A DNA stretch of 64,000 nucleotides from Epiperipatus broadwayi (Eukaryota; Onychophora; Udeonychophora; Euonychophora; Peripatidae). Every line of letters begins with the position of its first letter. Positions within the stretch are counted from its first letter, which is position 1. A program made the translations under genes and the position numbers. The DNA lies in contig JAQFVV010012396.1 of NCBI GenBank assembly GCA_028023455.1, forward strand, positions 3,664,156 through 3,728,155. Direction: 5' to 3'. Under the pieces are notes generated by a model. It saw only the letters and a list, made by a program, of their open reading frames with translations. It searched no databases and had not been told where the DNA came from. Positions 38,174-48,900 of this stretch are shown here, piece by piece.

Positions 38174-38403
38174 AGCTGCACCTATGATACTTTAATAAAA
38201 AGAGAACTAATAATTAATAATAGAATTAATAATCATAAATATTGAAAGTTAAACCATAAATTTAGGCATGCATTCCAAATATATACATAAAAAAATGTAT
38301 ATACGACAAAAGGAGTGGGATGGGATATAGGGGTTTGAATACAGGTTAGTAGGTAGAAACATGAAGCACAATCTTAAGCTAAGATTGACTGCTTCAAATC
38401 ATT

Positions 38404-39020
38404 AATGTGTTTCTTACTGTTTTAAATAAATTTGAATATTTTTGTGCAGATAAGGTTAAGATTAATCATGATTTGCTATTGTTATTAAAGGATTCTATTT
38501 ATATTGTGTGTAATGATATGTTTTATAAAATTAAAAAGAGATGGGTTATTGGTTGTTATTTCTCCTTTAATATGCTCTGTCTATATGGATTTTTTTTTTT
38601 AGAGAATAATGTTATTAATCATTCTTCTGGTTCTTTAAAATTATTTGTTAGGTATGTTGATGACCATTTGTTTATTATACAGGAAGATAAATTGAATGAT
38701 TTTTTTTTGATAGATTGAATGCTTTTGATTGTTATATTAAATTTACTATTGAGAGGGGGATCCATTTGAATTTGATAAGTTAAAATTTATAAATGTTGAT
38801 AAAGTTGATAATGCTTTATTTTGTAGTCATTTTATTAAAGCAAAAAAAAATTATAAAATATGATAAGGCCAGACAATTATCAACCTTTTACTTATAAAAT
38901 AATTTCTTTATTGAATTTTTGTTACAGGAATAGAAGATTTAATAATCTTGAAAATAATAGTTATATTCAGAGGAGCCAATTTTCTTCTGACTATACTGAG
39001 TTAGGATATAATCATTAGCA
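38404..39020 (+). pseudogene. Penelope-like RT, part 2 (motif C, thumb)
   Basis: The frame resumes with VLNKFEYFCADKVKINHDLL and reads on to LFVRYVDDHLFI at about 38638-38673. YVDD is RT motif C with both catalytic Asp residues present. Between them FYKIKKRWVIGC stands where Penelope RTs have the FYKQ..G..MGSPLSP motif, so motif B is damaged. After a frameshift at about 38715, NAFDCYIKFTIERG and later CYRNRRFNNLEN continue the RT thumb region. The stop near 39015 and later stops end recognisable sequence. I could not find a convincing GIY-YIG endonuclease in 39020-39640, although decayed continuation such as FHEDIL near 39495 is possible. Confidence 0.75.
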
Positions 39021-40349
39021 ATAATATATTTATTATTTAATTAAAATGTTTATAAATTGATTAATAATAAAGTGTGACTCAAGAATTTATTTCTTTGTCC
39101 TATAAGGCATCAATTAGTAAATTGATTTATAAAAATAGTTTTCTTATTGGGTGATATGAAAGTAGTGTGGAAAAAAGGCCTGCATTTAAATTCAATACTA
39201 AATAATTCAAACTAGTCAATTGATTGCAAATCTATTCATGAAGTAGTTTCACAAGATATATTGTAGTTATCATAAAATTTATATATGTCAGAATAAAATA
39301 AGTCTTAGTGAAATAGTTAAAGTTTATAAGAGTAGTGTTTAAAATAGATATCAAAACTCACCTTTGTATGTTCAACTGAATACAGATCATAACATATTAT
39401 TTGACAATGTAGGAAACAGAGGTTATCTTTTATGAAAAAAATGAATTGAAAAGAAAGGTAAAAGAAACTTGATGATAAAAGTTTTGGAATTTCATGAAGA
39501 CATCCTTTAATGGGAAAGGAAATTGGTTGATGAAGTGAATGATGGGAAGACTATATATGAGTTTCACTTCAAAAGGTCTATTTGTTAATAGATGAAATCA
39601 CGATTGTGTAAGAAGTTTAGCAAAATTTTGTTGTTTTAATTAGTTTTGTAAGGTTATATAAATTTCCATTTTATTTTTTATTGCTAGTATAGTGATAGCC
39701 ATTATTTAATTTTTAAATAACATAATATACAGAAAAACATGAATTAAATATTTACTTTATCTATTAATCAAAATATTTAATAAATCAAAAAATAGTTATA
39801 AACAAAGATTAAAACATATAATTTGAATTTAAAAAGTTATAAATGAATCTGTATATATTTTGCACTATCGAAAGTTATTTTAGTATTTAGTTTCGTATTT
39901 AATTTTTATTTATTTTTGTTATTATCAAGGTATGTTACAGTTTATTTCTGTTTTGCTTTTAAATTATAAACTAATAATAAATGTTCAGTATCTCAAAAGT
40001 TATAAATAAATAAAGAATTAAAAAAAAAGATATTTTCTGAAATCGCTTTCTTAATAGTGATTAAACATAAACGAAATATATAAATAATAAACTATAAAAA
40101 CTTATAATACAGCTGTATAATTAATCTATTTTTAGTCTAGAGCTGTTAATAGAAGCTTGCAAGATAAAAATCCATTGCATTATTACTTATTCAGTTTATA
40201 GATTTAGGCAGCTTAACTATTAACAAAATATGATAAATTTATAGATATTCTAATCAGAAGATAGATTTACCAGTCATTTTAATAAGACTTTTATTTCTAT
40301 CATGGAATCCAAAAATACAATAGTCATTAATAATGTGGTTCATATTTCG
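39021..40349. other. Decayed 3' part of the Penelope element, then AT-rich DNA
   Basis: Up to about 39640 the plus strand has protein-like scraps broken by stops, in the position expected for the Penelope linker and endonuclease. From 39640 to 40349 I see nothing but AT-rich DNA. Confidence 0.4.
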
Positions 40350-41957
40350 TACTTTAACATATTTACATAGATCAGTGGTTGATAAATTCAATTTACTATG
40401 GGTTGTCCTAAATCTGTTAAAGACATTCTAATTGTATCTAAGAAGAGTCAATACAACTGCCTTTACTGTTGCATCTGGAAAATAATAATTATATGGACTC
40501 TCATTAGAATTACATTTTTTACATTATAAAATTCTTGGCAGGAGATTCACAGCAAGAATAGTGATTTTTGACTCTTAGGAGATGAAATTATAACTTGAGT
40601 TATTGGAAAATCTAATCTAATTAACAGTTTTTAATAAACTTTCTATGAGGTAATTTCTCTTCTCATATCTGGTCTAAGAATATGTGAAAAAACAAAATGT
40701 CATTACAGAAGAATAGGCTTAAGTTTACCAGTAATATGTATCATCTAGAATTGTAATGTTGAACTTTTTTCCTGAACAAAAGCATAATATCCACTAGTTG
40801 AAAAATCTAATACTAAGGAAGTTGTCCATAAAATCCTTGCATTACAAGCTCAAGTAGAGCTAGCCTGCTTTCCAATGAAGTTATTCCTAGAAATTAATTC
40901 TGACTTAATCTTATATAAATGAGAAAAATAAGTCAAATTATGATCCAAGGTCACTTCCAAGTGGTACAATATAGAATCATATTTCAGACTACTATTGTAA
41001 AAAGATTTCATTCAAATTATAAGATTATTCCCTGTTGCTTAGATGACAAATTAAATATATTGTCTTCACTGGATTAGGAAAAAAACTACAATCTTTGAAA
41101 AACATTAGCAATTTTTTCATATTCTTTTTGAGAAACTTTTCTATTTCAGAAAAAAATATATTTGAGAAGCCAAAACAATATCATAAGTATAGATAAATAT
41201 CCTTACATCCTATATCTGAATTATTACTGCAGAATACATAAAACAAAATATGTGATAGAACTGAATTCTGTGGTATTTTGTTCTGTAAAATTTTATATCT
41301 ATTTAAGTGTCATTTTTCTAATAAAGATTTTGTCAAGAAAATTAATGGTTTTCTTACATTTTAGAATTTTAGGAACTTATAGAAGACCATTTTTCCATCA
41401 GAATCATAAGTTGAGGTTAGATCATTAAAAGTAGTAGTACATTTTTTATTTGAAAGGCCTTTTTCAATCTTCATGATTTTGAGACAGTCTCTTTGGCAAG
41501 ATAATGTAATCAACAACAACAGGTTTAACAGATTGCTATCATAAAAACATTGTAAAAGAGATACTTGTAAATGTTCTAATGATATTTTCCCTCATTCTAT
41601 TGATCTTAGGTCTAAAAGTCTATTATATAAGATTGGCAATTTATTAACAGTAATAGTAGTTTTTAACCTACTTTTATATCCAGTAAAGCTTTCATAAAAG
41701 TGCCCAGTCCATACAGTAGATCTGTAAAGTGTTCTTTCTTCATAGTCTTTCTCCACAATTCTATTCTGGCATAATCCAGAAATTTTACAAGTTTGTTCTC
41801 AATTTCTGGATTTTTGATAACCAAAAACTACCTATAAAATGTGTGAATAATTTTAATCCAATCTGGAATAAAATATGATATCCAAAAGAAATGAATTCTC
41901 TGGCAGATTGTTAATTTATCCTAGAAAAAAAGAATTTAAGATATTCTATCAATGTTA
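40350..41957 (-). pseudogene. Jockey-type LINE reverse transcriptase remnant
   Basis: Read on the minus strand from about 41830 down, there is NDLTSTYDSDGKMVFYKFLKF (position of motif A, where FVDLTAAYDTV is usual), then NKIPQNSVLSHILFYVFCSN (motif B, usual LPQGSVLAPLLFNVYISD). A decayed motif C follows near 41190. After it come PVKTIYLICHLSN (usual P.KTE...FHL.N), a PLGSDLG piece near YLGVTLD, and NARILWTTSLVLDFSTSGYYA (usual ASTLRTSALGLVYSAAEYCA) near 40790-40860. C-terminal scraps HILRPDMRREI reach 40670, and fainter ones about 40360. Frameshifts and stops are numerous, and the Asp pair of motif C is lost. The endonuclease half lies at 42215-42660 beyond an inserted MITE. Confidence 0.7.
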
Positions 41958-42214
41958 TAATATAGAGAGTGTACCAATAGCTCAAACAAGCTCTAAATTG
42001 ATAAATGTGGTAAGAGAAAATATTTAAAATCTCTAACTAGAATATTCTAAACATCTAGGGTCTGAATATTCTAGATTCTCATTGATGTGAGCCATACACT
42101 TGAAACCAATTGGTCTGAGGATAAAAATATTCCAGATAGAGATTTTTAATATTTTCTCTTACTGCACTTATCAATTAAGAGTTTGGTTGAGCTATTGGTA
42201 CACTCTCTATATTA
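41958..42214. mobile_element. Foldback MITE, 257 bp, inserted in the Jockey remnant
   Basis: Arms of about 93 bp (41958-42050 and 42122-42214) are inverted copies with few differences. They begin TAATATAGAGAGTGTACC and continue through ATAGCTCAA and GTAAGAGAAAATATT. The middle is about 70 bp. TA lies at both outer edges, which would fit a Tc1/mariner-type TA target duplication. It separates the endonuclease and RT halves of one LINE, so it is the younger insertion. A short match to its end (ATATAGAGAGTGTA) lies at 42648. Confidence 0.78.
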
Positions 42215-42660
42215 CATATTTGTAAATACAAGCTCATAAAAGCAATGTTACACTATATATGTAACTTGTTTTATTGTCTATCAATATTTTATTCAAGGCA
42301 GGCAGTAGATAAACTTCAATAATTGTTTTTTAAATTTCATTTTGGAACAGGATAGCTTTCAAATATAAGATTTCAGATTTCAATAGTGATTAGGCTAAGT
42401 TAATGTTGGCTATGGAAAAATGATTTAATGTGATTAGTTTAGTAGGTAATGGTAAATCACTTTTTGTTAAAACAAAACATAAATCAGGAGTTGCTCTGTT
42501 CTCTAATTGCCTAAATGGAATTTCCTCCTTGTTTTGCATCATAAATTAGGTGCATGTTGTTTATCTTTATCAATTTTACAAGTTTACAACCTTCTTGATT
42601 ATCACTTATATAATCCCAAAGGCAACTATAAAAACTGAAAATCTATAAATATAGAGAGTG
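42215..42660 (-). pseudogene. Jockey-type LINE endonuclease remnant
   Basis: On the minus strand, NQEGCKLVKLIKINNMHLIYDAKQGGNFHLGN appears in pieces between about 42600 and 42460 (for example NNMHLIYDAKQGGNFHLGN). This matches the APE-like endonuclease of Jockey LINEs around the N.L.LIYDAKQ.GTF motif that precedes PDLCFV. Here LIYVLF stands for PDLCFV, so the catalytic Asp is lost. It is in the same orientation as the RT at 40350-41957 and in the right order for one element of at least 2 kb. The element's 5' end is not found. Confidence 0.68.
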
Positions 42661-44112
42661 TAGAAGATCTAAAAGCAGAGGGTAGAGTCATTTTGTGTTG
42701 GGAATTTGTAAATATTGTGTATATAAAAATTATCTATTGAATGGTGTGGCAATATCATTTGAATTATGTTTATTAAAAGTTGTTTGTTTTGCAATTGTAA
42801 AGTAATTTAAAAAAAAACTCATCATTTTTTTAATAATATATATTTTCTTAAAATGTCTGGATTTATGATTAATGGTAGAATGCATTTAAATATGATAGGA
42901 CTACTTTTGTTTTAAATCCATTGTATAAAAAGGATTCATATCAATGTAACAGATTTATGCATATTATCGAATTATACGATTGCAACAACAATATAATAAA
43001 TTGAACATATATATATATATATCCCAGGAACTTTGTTATAGCTTGAAAGAGCTATTTACATTTTTAAATGAGACATAACATTCTAACAATAAATAATAAA
43101 TACATGTCAAAGTGTTTCTATCTGCTCACAAGCCTTCACTTCTCAATAAGTCATCATATTTTTCATTGATATCTCTTACTAAATCTATCTTATATTTTTT
43201 TTGTAGAGTTATTTTGAGCAAAAATACTTCAGTATTCTTACATTCATTCTGCACTGCTTATATTAAATAAATCTAAAAAAAATATTTCTGTGCACTTATC
43301 ACACTGCTTTTATTCAGTTCAATTATCTGACAATTTCAACTATCTAGCAATCTTCTTCAAACTATTTTTTTTCTAATATACACATAATTTTTAAGAAAAA
43401 AAAAAGATAGTTCTGAAAAAACTGTTAAATAGTATAAAAAAGAAGTGAAATTTTTAAAGATTTATTTCGTGATAAATACTTGTCAGATGTGCATAATGAA
43501 ACTATAATAGGATTTGGAGCAAAAGTTAAATTATCTCCAGTCAAGCTAATAAAATAAAATATAGGGTATTTGTTGCTTAAATATAAAAATGAAAGTTTAA
43601 ACAAAACCATTCCATTTAGTTTGCTAAATCCAATCTTTAATTCATAAGTTGACAACTTACTATTAAGCTAAATATATACTGTGATCCAGCCAATAAAGAT
43701 TTATAACTAATTTCAATTCTAAATTATTATAATTTGATTTCTTACTTACATATGTTATGCAGGATATTTATACAAATATCAGCATATTACTATCTCTTGT
43801 AAACCAATGTTTATATTTTTAATGGATTATCATTAAGTTATCAATTTACTTAATATTAAATAGCTATTTGAATAACATTATAATAACAACACCCAGCTAA
43901 CTAATGTAATATATTTTAAAAATATATTCTAATTAAAATAAGAATTAATTTATTTCTTACTTTGACTCTCACTATTTTTTGAAGATTAAGTTTGTTTTGT
44001 GCGTCATATAAAAACTTGTACATAATTTGTGATTAATAAAATTTATTTTATATAAAAAGAGTTAATAAGGTATTTATTTATATAGCACTATGTTGATAAA
44101 TTGTAATTGCAA
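42661..44112. other. AT-rich DNA without a recognisable gene
   Basis: A minus-strand frame of 76 codons at 43425-43655 has no recognisable motif. A short TA run lies at 43007-43022. Nothing else is supported. Confidence 0.5.
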
Positions 44113-44470
44113 ATTAGTGATCAGGCTAATGCACATGCATTTTACAGATTTAAACTATACATAAATAAATACTCTCATTTTCAAACACAAGATAAAGTCT
44201 TTATGAAAAGATAGAATGAATCCATCCATCTTTTCAAACGAAATGTTAAAGTATGGGCCAATCTTGAGTGTTTGGAGATGAGAACGTGAAGATATTAAGC
44301 AGTCACTTTAAATTACTTTATTATGCTTGAATGAATGATGCTTGCAAAATTTATTTAAAATTTACAATACGTCATTCTTAGGTGAAGTTAAACTGTGTTT
44401 GAGAATGAGAGTATTCATTTATGTATAGTTTAAAATCTATAAACTGCATGTGCATTAGCTGATCACTAAT
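44113..44470. mobile_element. MITE-like element, 358 bp, about 80-bp inverted arms
   Basis: The left arm starts ATTAGTGATCAGGCTAATGC and the right arm is its inverted copy ending GCATTAGCTGATCACTAAT. Pairing continues through AAACTATACATAAAT and ACTCTCATTTTCAAACACA with small differences. The interior carries GGGCCAATCTTGAGTGTTTGG, shared with the element at 24649-24912. There is no coding capacity, and I could not settle a target duplication. Confidence 0.75.
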
Positions 44471-45623
44471 AAAAAGATTTACTAAATAATGCCAAGTTTG
44501 TTATGTTATAAGTTACTACCAATCAAAAATAAGCATTTTTTGCTACATCAATGCTGTTTCATCTAATATTATTAAATTGTCCCATAATGATAATGGATAA
44601 TAAACAGTATATTTCAGCTATTAAGAACAATCTTTAAATATCTCCAATTACAAGCCTTCAAGCAAATAACTATCATCAAAAGAGAAAAAACTCATTGATT
44701 TTGAAAAATTATCACAGAGTTTAAAATAAGTACTCCTTATTCAAAATGACTATAAAAGTCGTTATTTTATTATAATATAGCTTTTGTAGCTGAGATTCTT
44801 AATAAGGTAACACACTGTTTACATTTAGTAAATATCAAGGCATGTTTCAGTAGATAGTTGAAAATAATTCTGCAAATAATTCAAAGGTCAAGTTCTAAGA
44901 CATTCCAATTATAATTTCACAGTTGTCTGCCAAAACAAATTAGAAATTATCATATAGTGCTATATAGAGAGAGAGATTTAGTACTCAACAACCAAATCGC
45001 CAATCAGCCAGTAGAATTTTAACAATTATTTGTATAAATATTTTTATTTTAGTAGAACTAAAATTAAAAGAAAATAATATATATTCTGGAGAAAAGTGTT
45101 TAACAAATATAAACTATGAATTAAGAAAATCACCCTATTACACATGTATTTAGCAGATCATTTAATTTATATATGTATGCAACATAAAACTTAAAATATA
45201 TGTAATAAAATATTTAATTATTTGCTTTAAACACAGTAAACCATTTTATGTATTTATTTTACCTTAGAGCCATTCATTATAAGCCTGATTAATCAATAAA
45301 TACTAGATAGTTATGCTTTTTAAATTTCTAGACTAAATAAAAATCATTAACCAGAATCTAGTCTAAGGTGTTAAAAGTGTCCATTGATTGTTCACGTTTA
45401 AATCAAATGGCTTTGGAATAGAAAAAAATAGAATGAATTATTTCTCTTAAAATAGATGTTGAAAGTAAGCTAAGAGTTATGTAATACATTGGTAGATGTT
45501 CGGTATTAATAACAAAAGAGAATTTTATATTATATCTGTTAATATAATAAATATAATTATTTCATTATAGCATGTTCCAGACTATTGTTAACATTATTGA
45601 TATTTTTAGATAATAAATTGAAT
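44471..45623. other. AT-rich DNA without a recognisable gene
   Basis: I see no gene, no repeat with a partner in the window and no unusual composition here. Confidence 0.5.
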
Positions 45624-45670
45624 ATGAATCTTAGTCTTTTCCTGAAGATTTGTGATGATGGTGTTCTACT

Positions 45671-45897
45671 TGTATTTTTATATTGGACTATTTCCATCAT
45701 CTAATATATGTATTAAATATCTTTAGAAAGATTTAACTTTATTTAAATATTCCAAATACATTCAACTGTTAGTAATAGCTCTTGATGTGCTATTACTAAC
45801 AGTTGAATGTATTTGAAATATTTAAATAAAGTTACATTTTTCTAAAGACATTCTATACATATATTAGATGATGGAAATAATCCAATATAAAAATACA
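45671..45897. repeat. Long near-perfect hairpin, 109-bp arms
   Basis: Arms 45671-45779 and 45789-45897 are inverted copies with few mismatches, joined by a 9-base loop (TCTTGATGT). ATGAATCTTAGTCT occurs just outside on both sides (45624-45637 and 45900-45913), with weaker similarity continuing. The short loop and long arms suggest a foldback element, or an inversion made by template switching during replication. Confidence 0.85.
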
Positions 45898-45913
45898 ACA
45901 TGAATCTTAGTCT

Positions 45914-48900
45914 ATTTTTAAAGATTTTACTGAAGATATGTGCATGTATAATTTTTTAAAAAGCAAATTTAATGAATCATAAATCTTTTGAAAAAAGAAT
46001 TCTATAAGTCAAATGAAAAAAATATTTAATCGTCATCTATATTTGCAATGCTTGTTATTTAGCCTTTAAAAAATATTTCCAAAGATGTTTCTCAAAATTT
46101 ATTATAAAGCAAAAATGCATGTCTCTTTGTATTAATGTGATAGTTTATATTTATGTAGAGAAATACAGATTATATTTGATACAAACTAATTTTAATAACT
46201 ACATAATCTAAAAAGAGAGCTTTAGATTGTAAGTCAATTTTATTTTTAAATAAATCTATTATGTCTAAAACGTAATTATTTTGACTAATATGTTAATAAT
46301 GCTTCAATATAATGTATACTTAAATACATTGTATACTTCAAACTGTTTGCTCTAAAATGGGATTGACAATTTAACAAAGTATTTTGATCATGTTATATTA
46401 TAATTATATAAATTAGGCATAACTTTATTTAGAAAAGTTTAAAATATATTTTTTAAAACAACATGCTGGGCATGACAAAAAATTTCATATCATATAAAAT
46501 GAATAATATAGAATATAAAAAAAGATATAAAGTTTGGTGTGAAAATTTAAAGAAGACTCCATGATGCATTAAACAAAAATGGCATGCAATGTTTTTGAAA
46601 AATAAAATAAATTAAAATGTGAAAAGATGACCAAAAGGAATATTCCTGGATGTCATTAAAAGTCTTCAATAACTTGACCTGAGAGAAAATATTAATAAAA
46701 ATGGTGCTGAATATTAAATTTTAACCTAATATATATTTCTTTAAAACAAAAGTTCTATTTAGATGCAACAATCATCATCAAAGGATATTTAGAGAAACCC
46801 TAGGGATACTGAAGGGATTGAACTGTATTAATAATCATAATGAAACAGCCAAACTATCATCTATATGAAATATCTCTTTACACAAATTATTAAAAACAAA
46901 CAACCAAGTTTCCAATCTAACCAATCAGTATTCATGATTTTAAGTTTAATCTTCTGATGGAACAAAATATAATCTTTTTATTTATTCTGTTTTGTTCTGG
47001 GATTTGACTGAATTATTTCATTCCATGGTTTTTTATCTAATTGGTATTTTATTATCATTCATAAGAGTATAACTATATCTTTGCAGTATCACAGGATACC
47101 ACTTTTATCCTATTAAAGCCTGTTTTGCAGAAATATTAATACATTTTTAATATTTTAGAATTTTAAAGAGATGATTTCAAAAATTATAATGAATTATTCA
47201 TTTTTCACCTGTGAAAACCTTTACCTTCATACATATAAATATAAGTTTTGTTGTCTAGTTATTATCTACCCATTTGCCATGTCTATATCTTGAATTCTTA
47301 TCTTGGCTACACAAAATATGGATTTTTTTCGGATTACAATCAAGCTTAGCATTACTATCAGGAATTCAGCATATTCAACTAAATATTCAATAACAATTGA
47401 AATAGGTTAGCTGAATATTTTTACTTAGAGAATTAATGAAGTATAAAAATCAGTTCAAATAGTGAGCATTAGCCAATTCCTCTTCTCCATTCACCTATGG
47501 AATGTTCTGAAAAGATCTTTGTTTAATAATAGACTAACTGGTTTAACTTATCTATATACAAAGTCGTTTCTTTAAATTAGTACTTTTGAAATATGAGCTG
47601 CAATATTTAATGACTATTCAGCATTTTTTTCATAAATAAAGAAAAATGAAACCAAAATATTTATAAGTACAATACTACTTTTTTATTAAAATTTTTCATT
47701 TACCTAAGCAAACACATATTAAAATATTTTCTTTTATGTAAAAACCCTACAGCTGTCACATTTTACATTTAATGTTACTTTTAGAATTATAAAGAATAAA
47801 CATTTTTACAAAAAAAATGATAATAATAATAGTATCATCATCATCATCATCATTATTATTATAGCATATGTTGTATGAAAAATAATCAGATCTAAGTTTG
47901 CATTTATTTAAAAATAGAAACAAACGAAAAAAAACTTTGAAAGACAAGCCTTAAAATAAGAAGCAATAAAATTTATTTTTTCTTAAAAATCGTATTTATG
48001 TCTAGTACTTTTAATTGTGATATGCTTAGGTTACCATGGTAATATATAATATATTAATAACTGAAAAGATATAAAAATAAGAAAAGTAAAGTTTGTCATA
48101 CGAAAATAAAAATAAATGGAGATCAATTCAGAAATAAAATGTCATAAAGGAGCTATAAATTCTTATCAAGAGATTTAGAATTTTTCTTCTAAATTGGTGG
48201 TATTTAATTATTTATCAACCTTAGCTTAGAGGGTAAAAGAGTAGAAAATACCTCAAACTCATCATCGTTTTTATATGAGGACTATTGGAGAGGCTTTGAA
48301 TGGGTTAATATTAATAAGACTATTTTACCTTGTTTTTACATAAAATAAATAGAAATCTAGTAATAATGTATGTTAATGAAGGCAATAATTATTATTTACT
48401 GTAGGCATTATTATTATAGCCCTTTCAAATTAAATGCATTTATGATCTGAAGCATAAAGTTGTGTATATAAAAGTAAAAATTATTAGTTTTTTTTAACCT
48501 CATAAAGACTTGTGATTTTAATACGATAGTTGAGTAATATGAAAAGATAAAAGAAATTATTGAAGAAATAAAAATTATTAATAAAGTTCAATATAGTTTT
48601 AAAATAATAGAATATAATCCCATACAATAAAAGTAATTGATCCCAGAAGCACATTTACAAAACGGTTTGTTTATTCAATGAAACATTGAAATACACATAC
48701 TTAGGGATACTATTTAGCACAACCATTTAAATAAAATAAATAATAAAAAATCAAAAACACATGTATAAAAATACAGATAAAATTACTCTATTAGATTTAA
48801 TTCTTATTGTACTATATATGCAAATTTGAACTAAATCAATTTTTAAAACCCATATAAATCATGCTATTTTTTGATCAATACATATTACTAAGGTTTCAAG

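Larger units (their letters stand above)
35277..38403. mobile_element. 3.1-kb non-coding element, copy A, inserted in the Penelope RT
   Basis: The segment separates the two halves of the Penelope RT. AATCTGT before it (35270-35276) and AATGTGT after it (38404-38410) form a 7-bp target duplication with one mismatch; taking out the element and one duplicate puts the two halves back in frame. Copy B at 56900-62982 is collinear. The left end reads ACCGGTCAAAACAT and the right end GATTGACTGCTTCAAATCATT; beyond a shared CRGTCAA core there are no obvious terminal inverted repeats. Both ends contain B-box-like sequence on the minus strand (GGGTTTGAATCC near 35380; GTATTCAAACCCC near 38335). Inside are units of about 70 bp near 36310-36450 and (TA)n arrays. 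No protein is encoded. The class is unknown. Confidence 0.72.

Noticed and set aside
35277-38403. Helitron for the 3.1-kb element
   Set aside because: It does not begin TC or end CTRR, it does not sit between A and T, and a 7-bp duplication flanks it.
47819-47862. Short trinucleotide array as a CRISPR or coding repeat
   Set aside because: It is a simple TAA/TCA microsatellite without spacers. No CRISPR-like arrays exist in the window.
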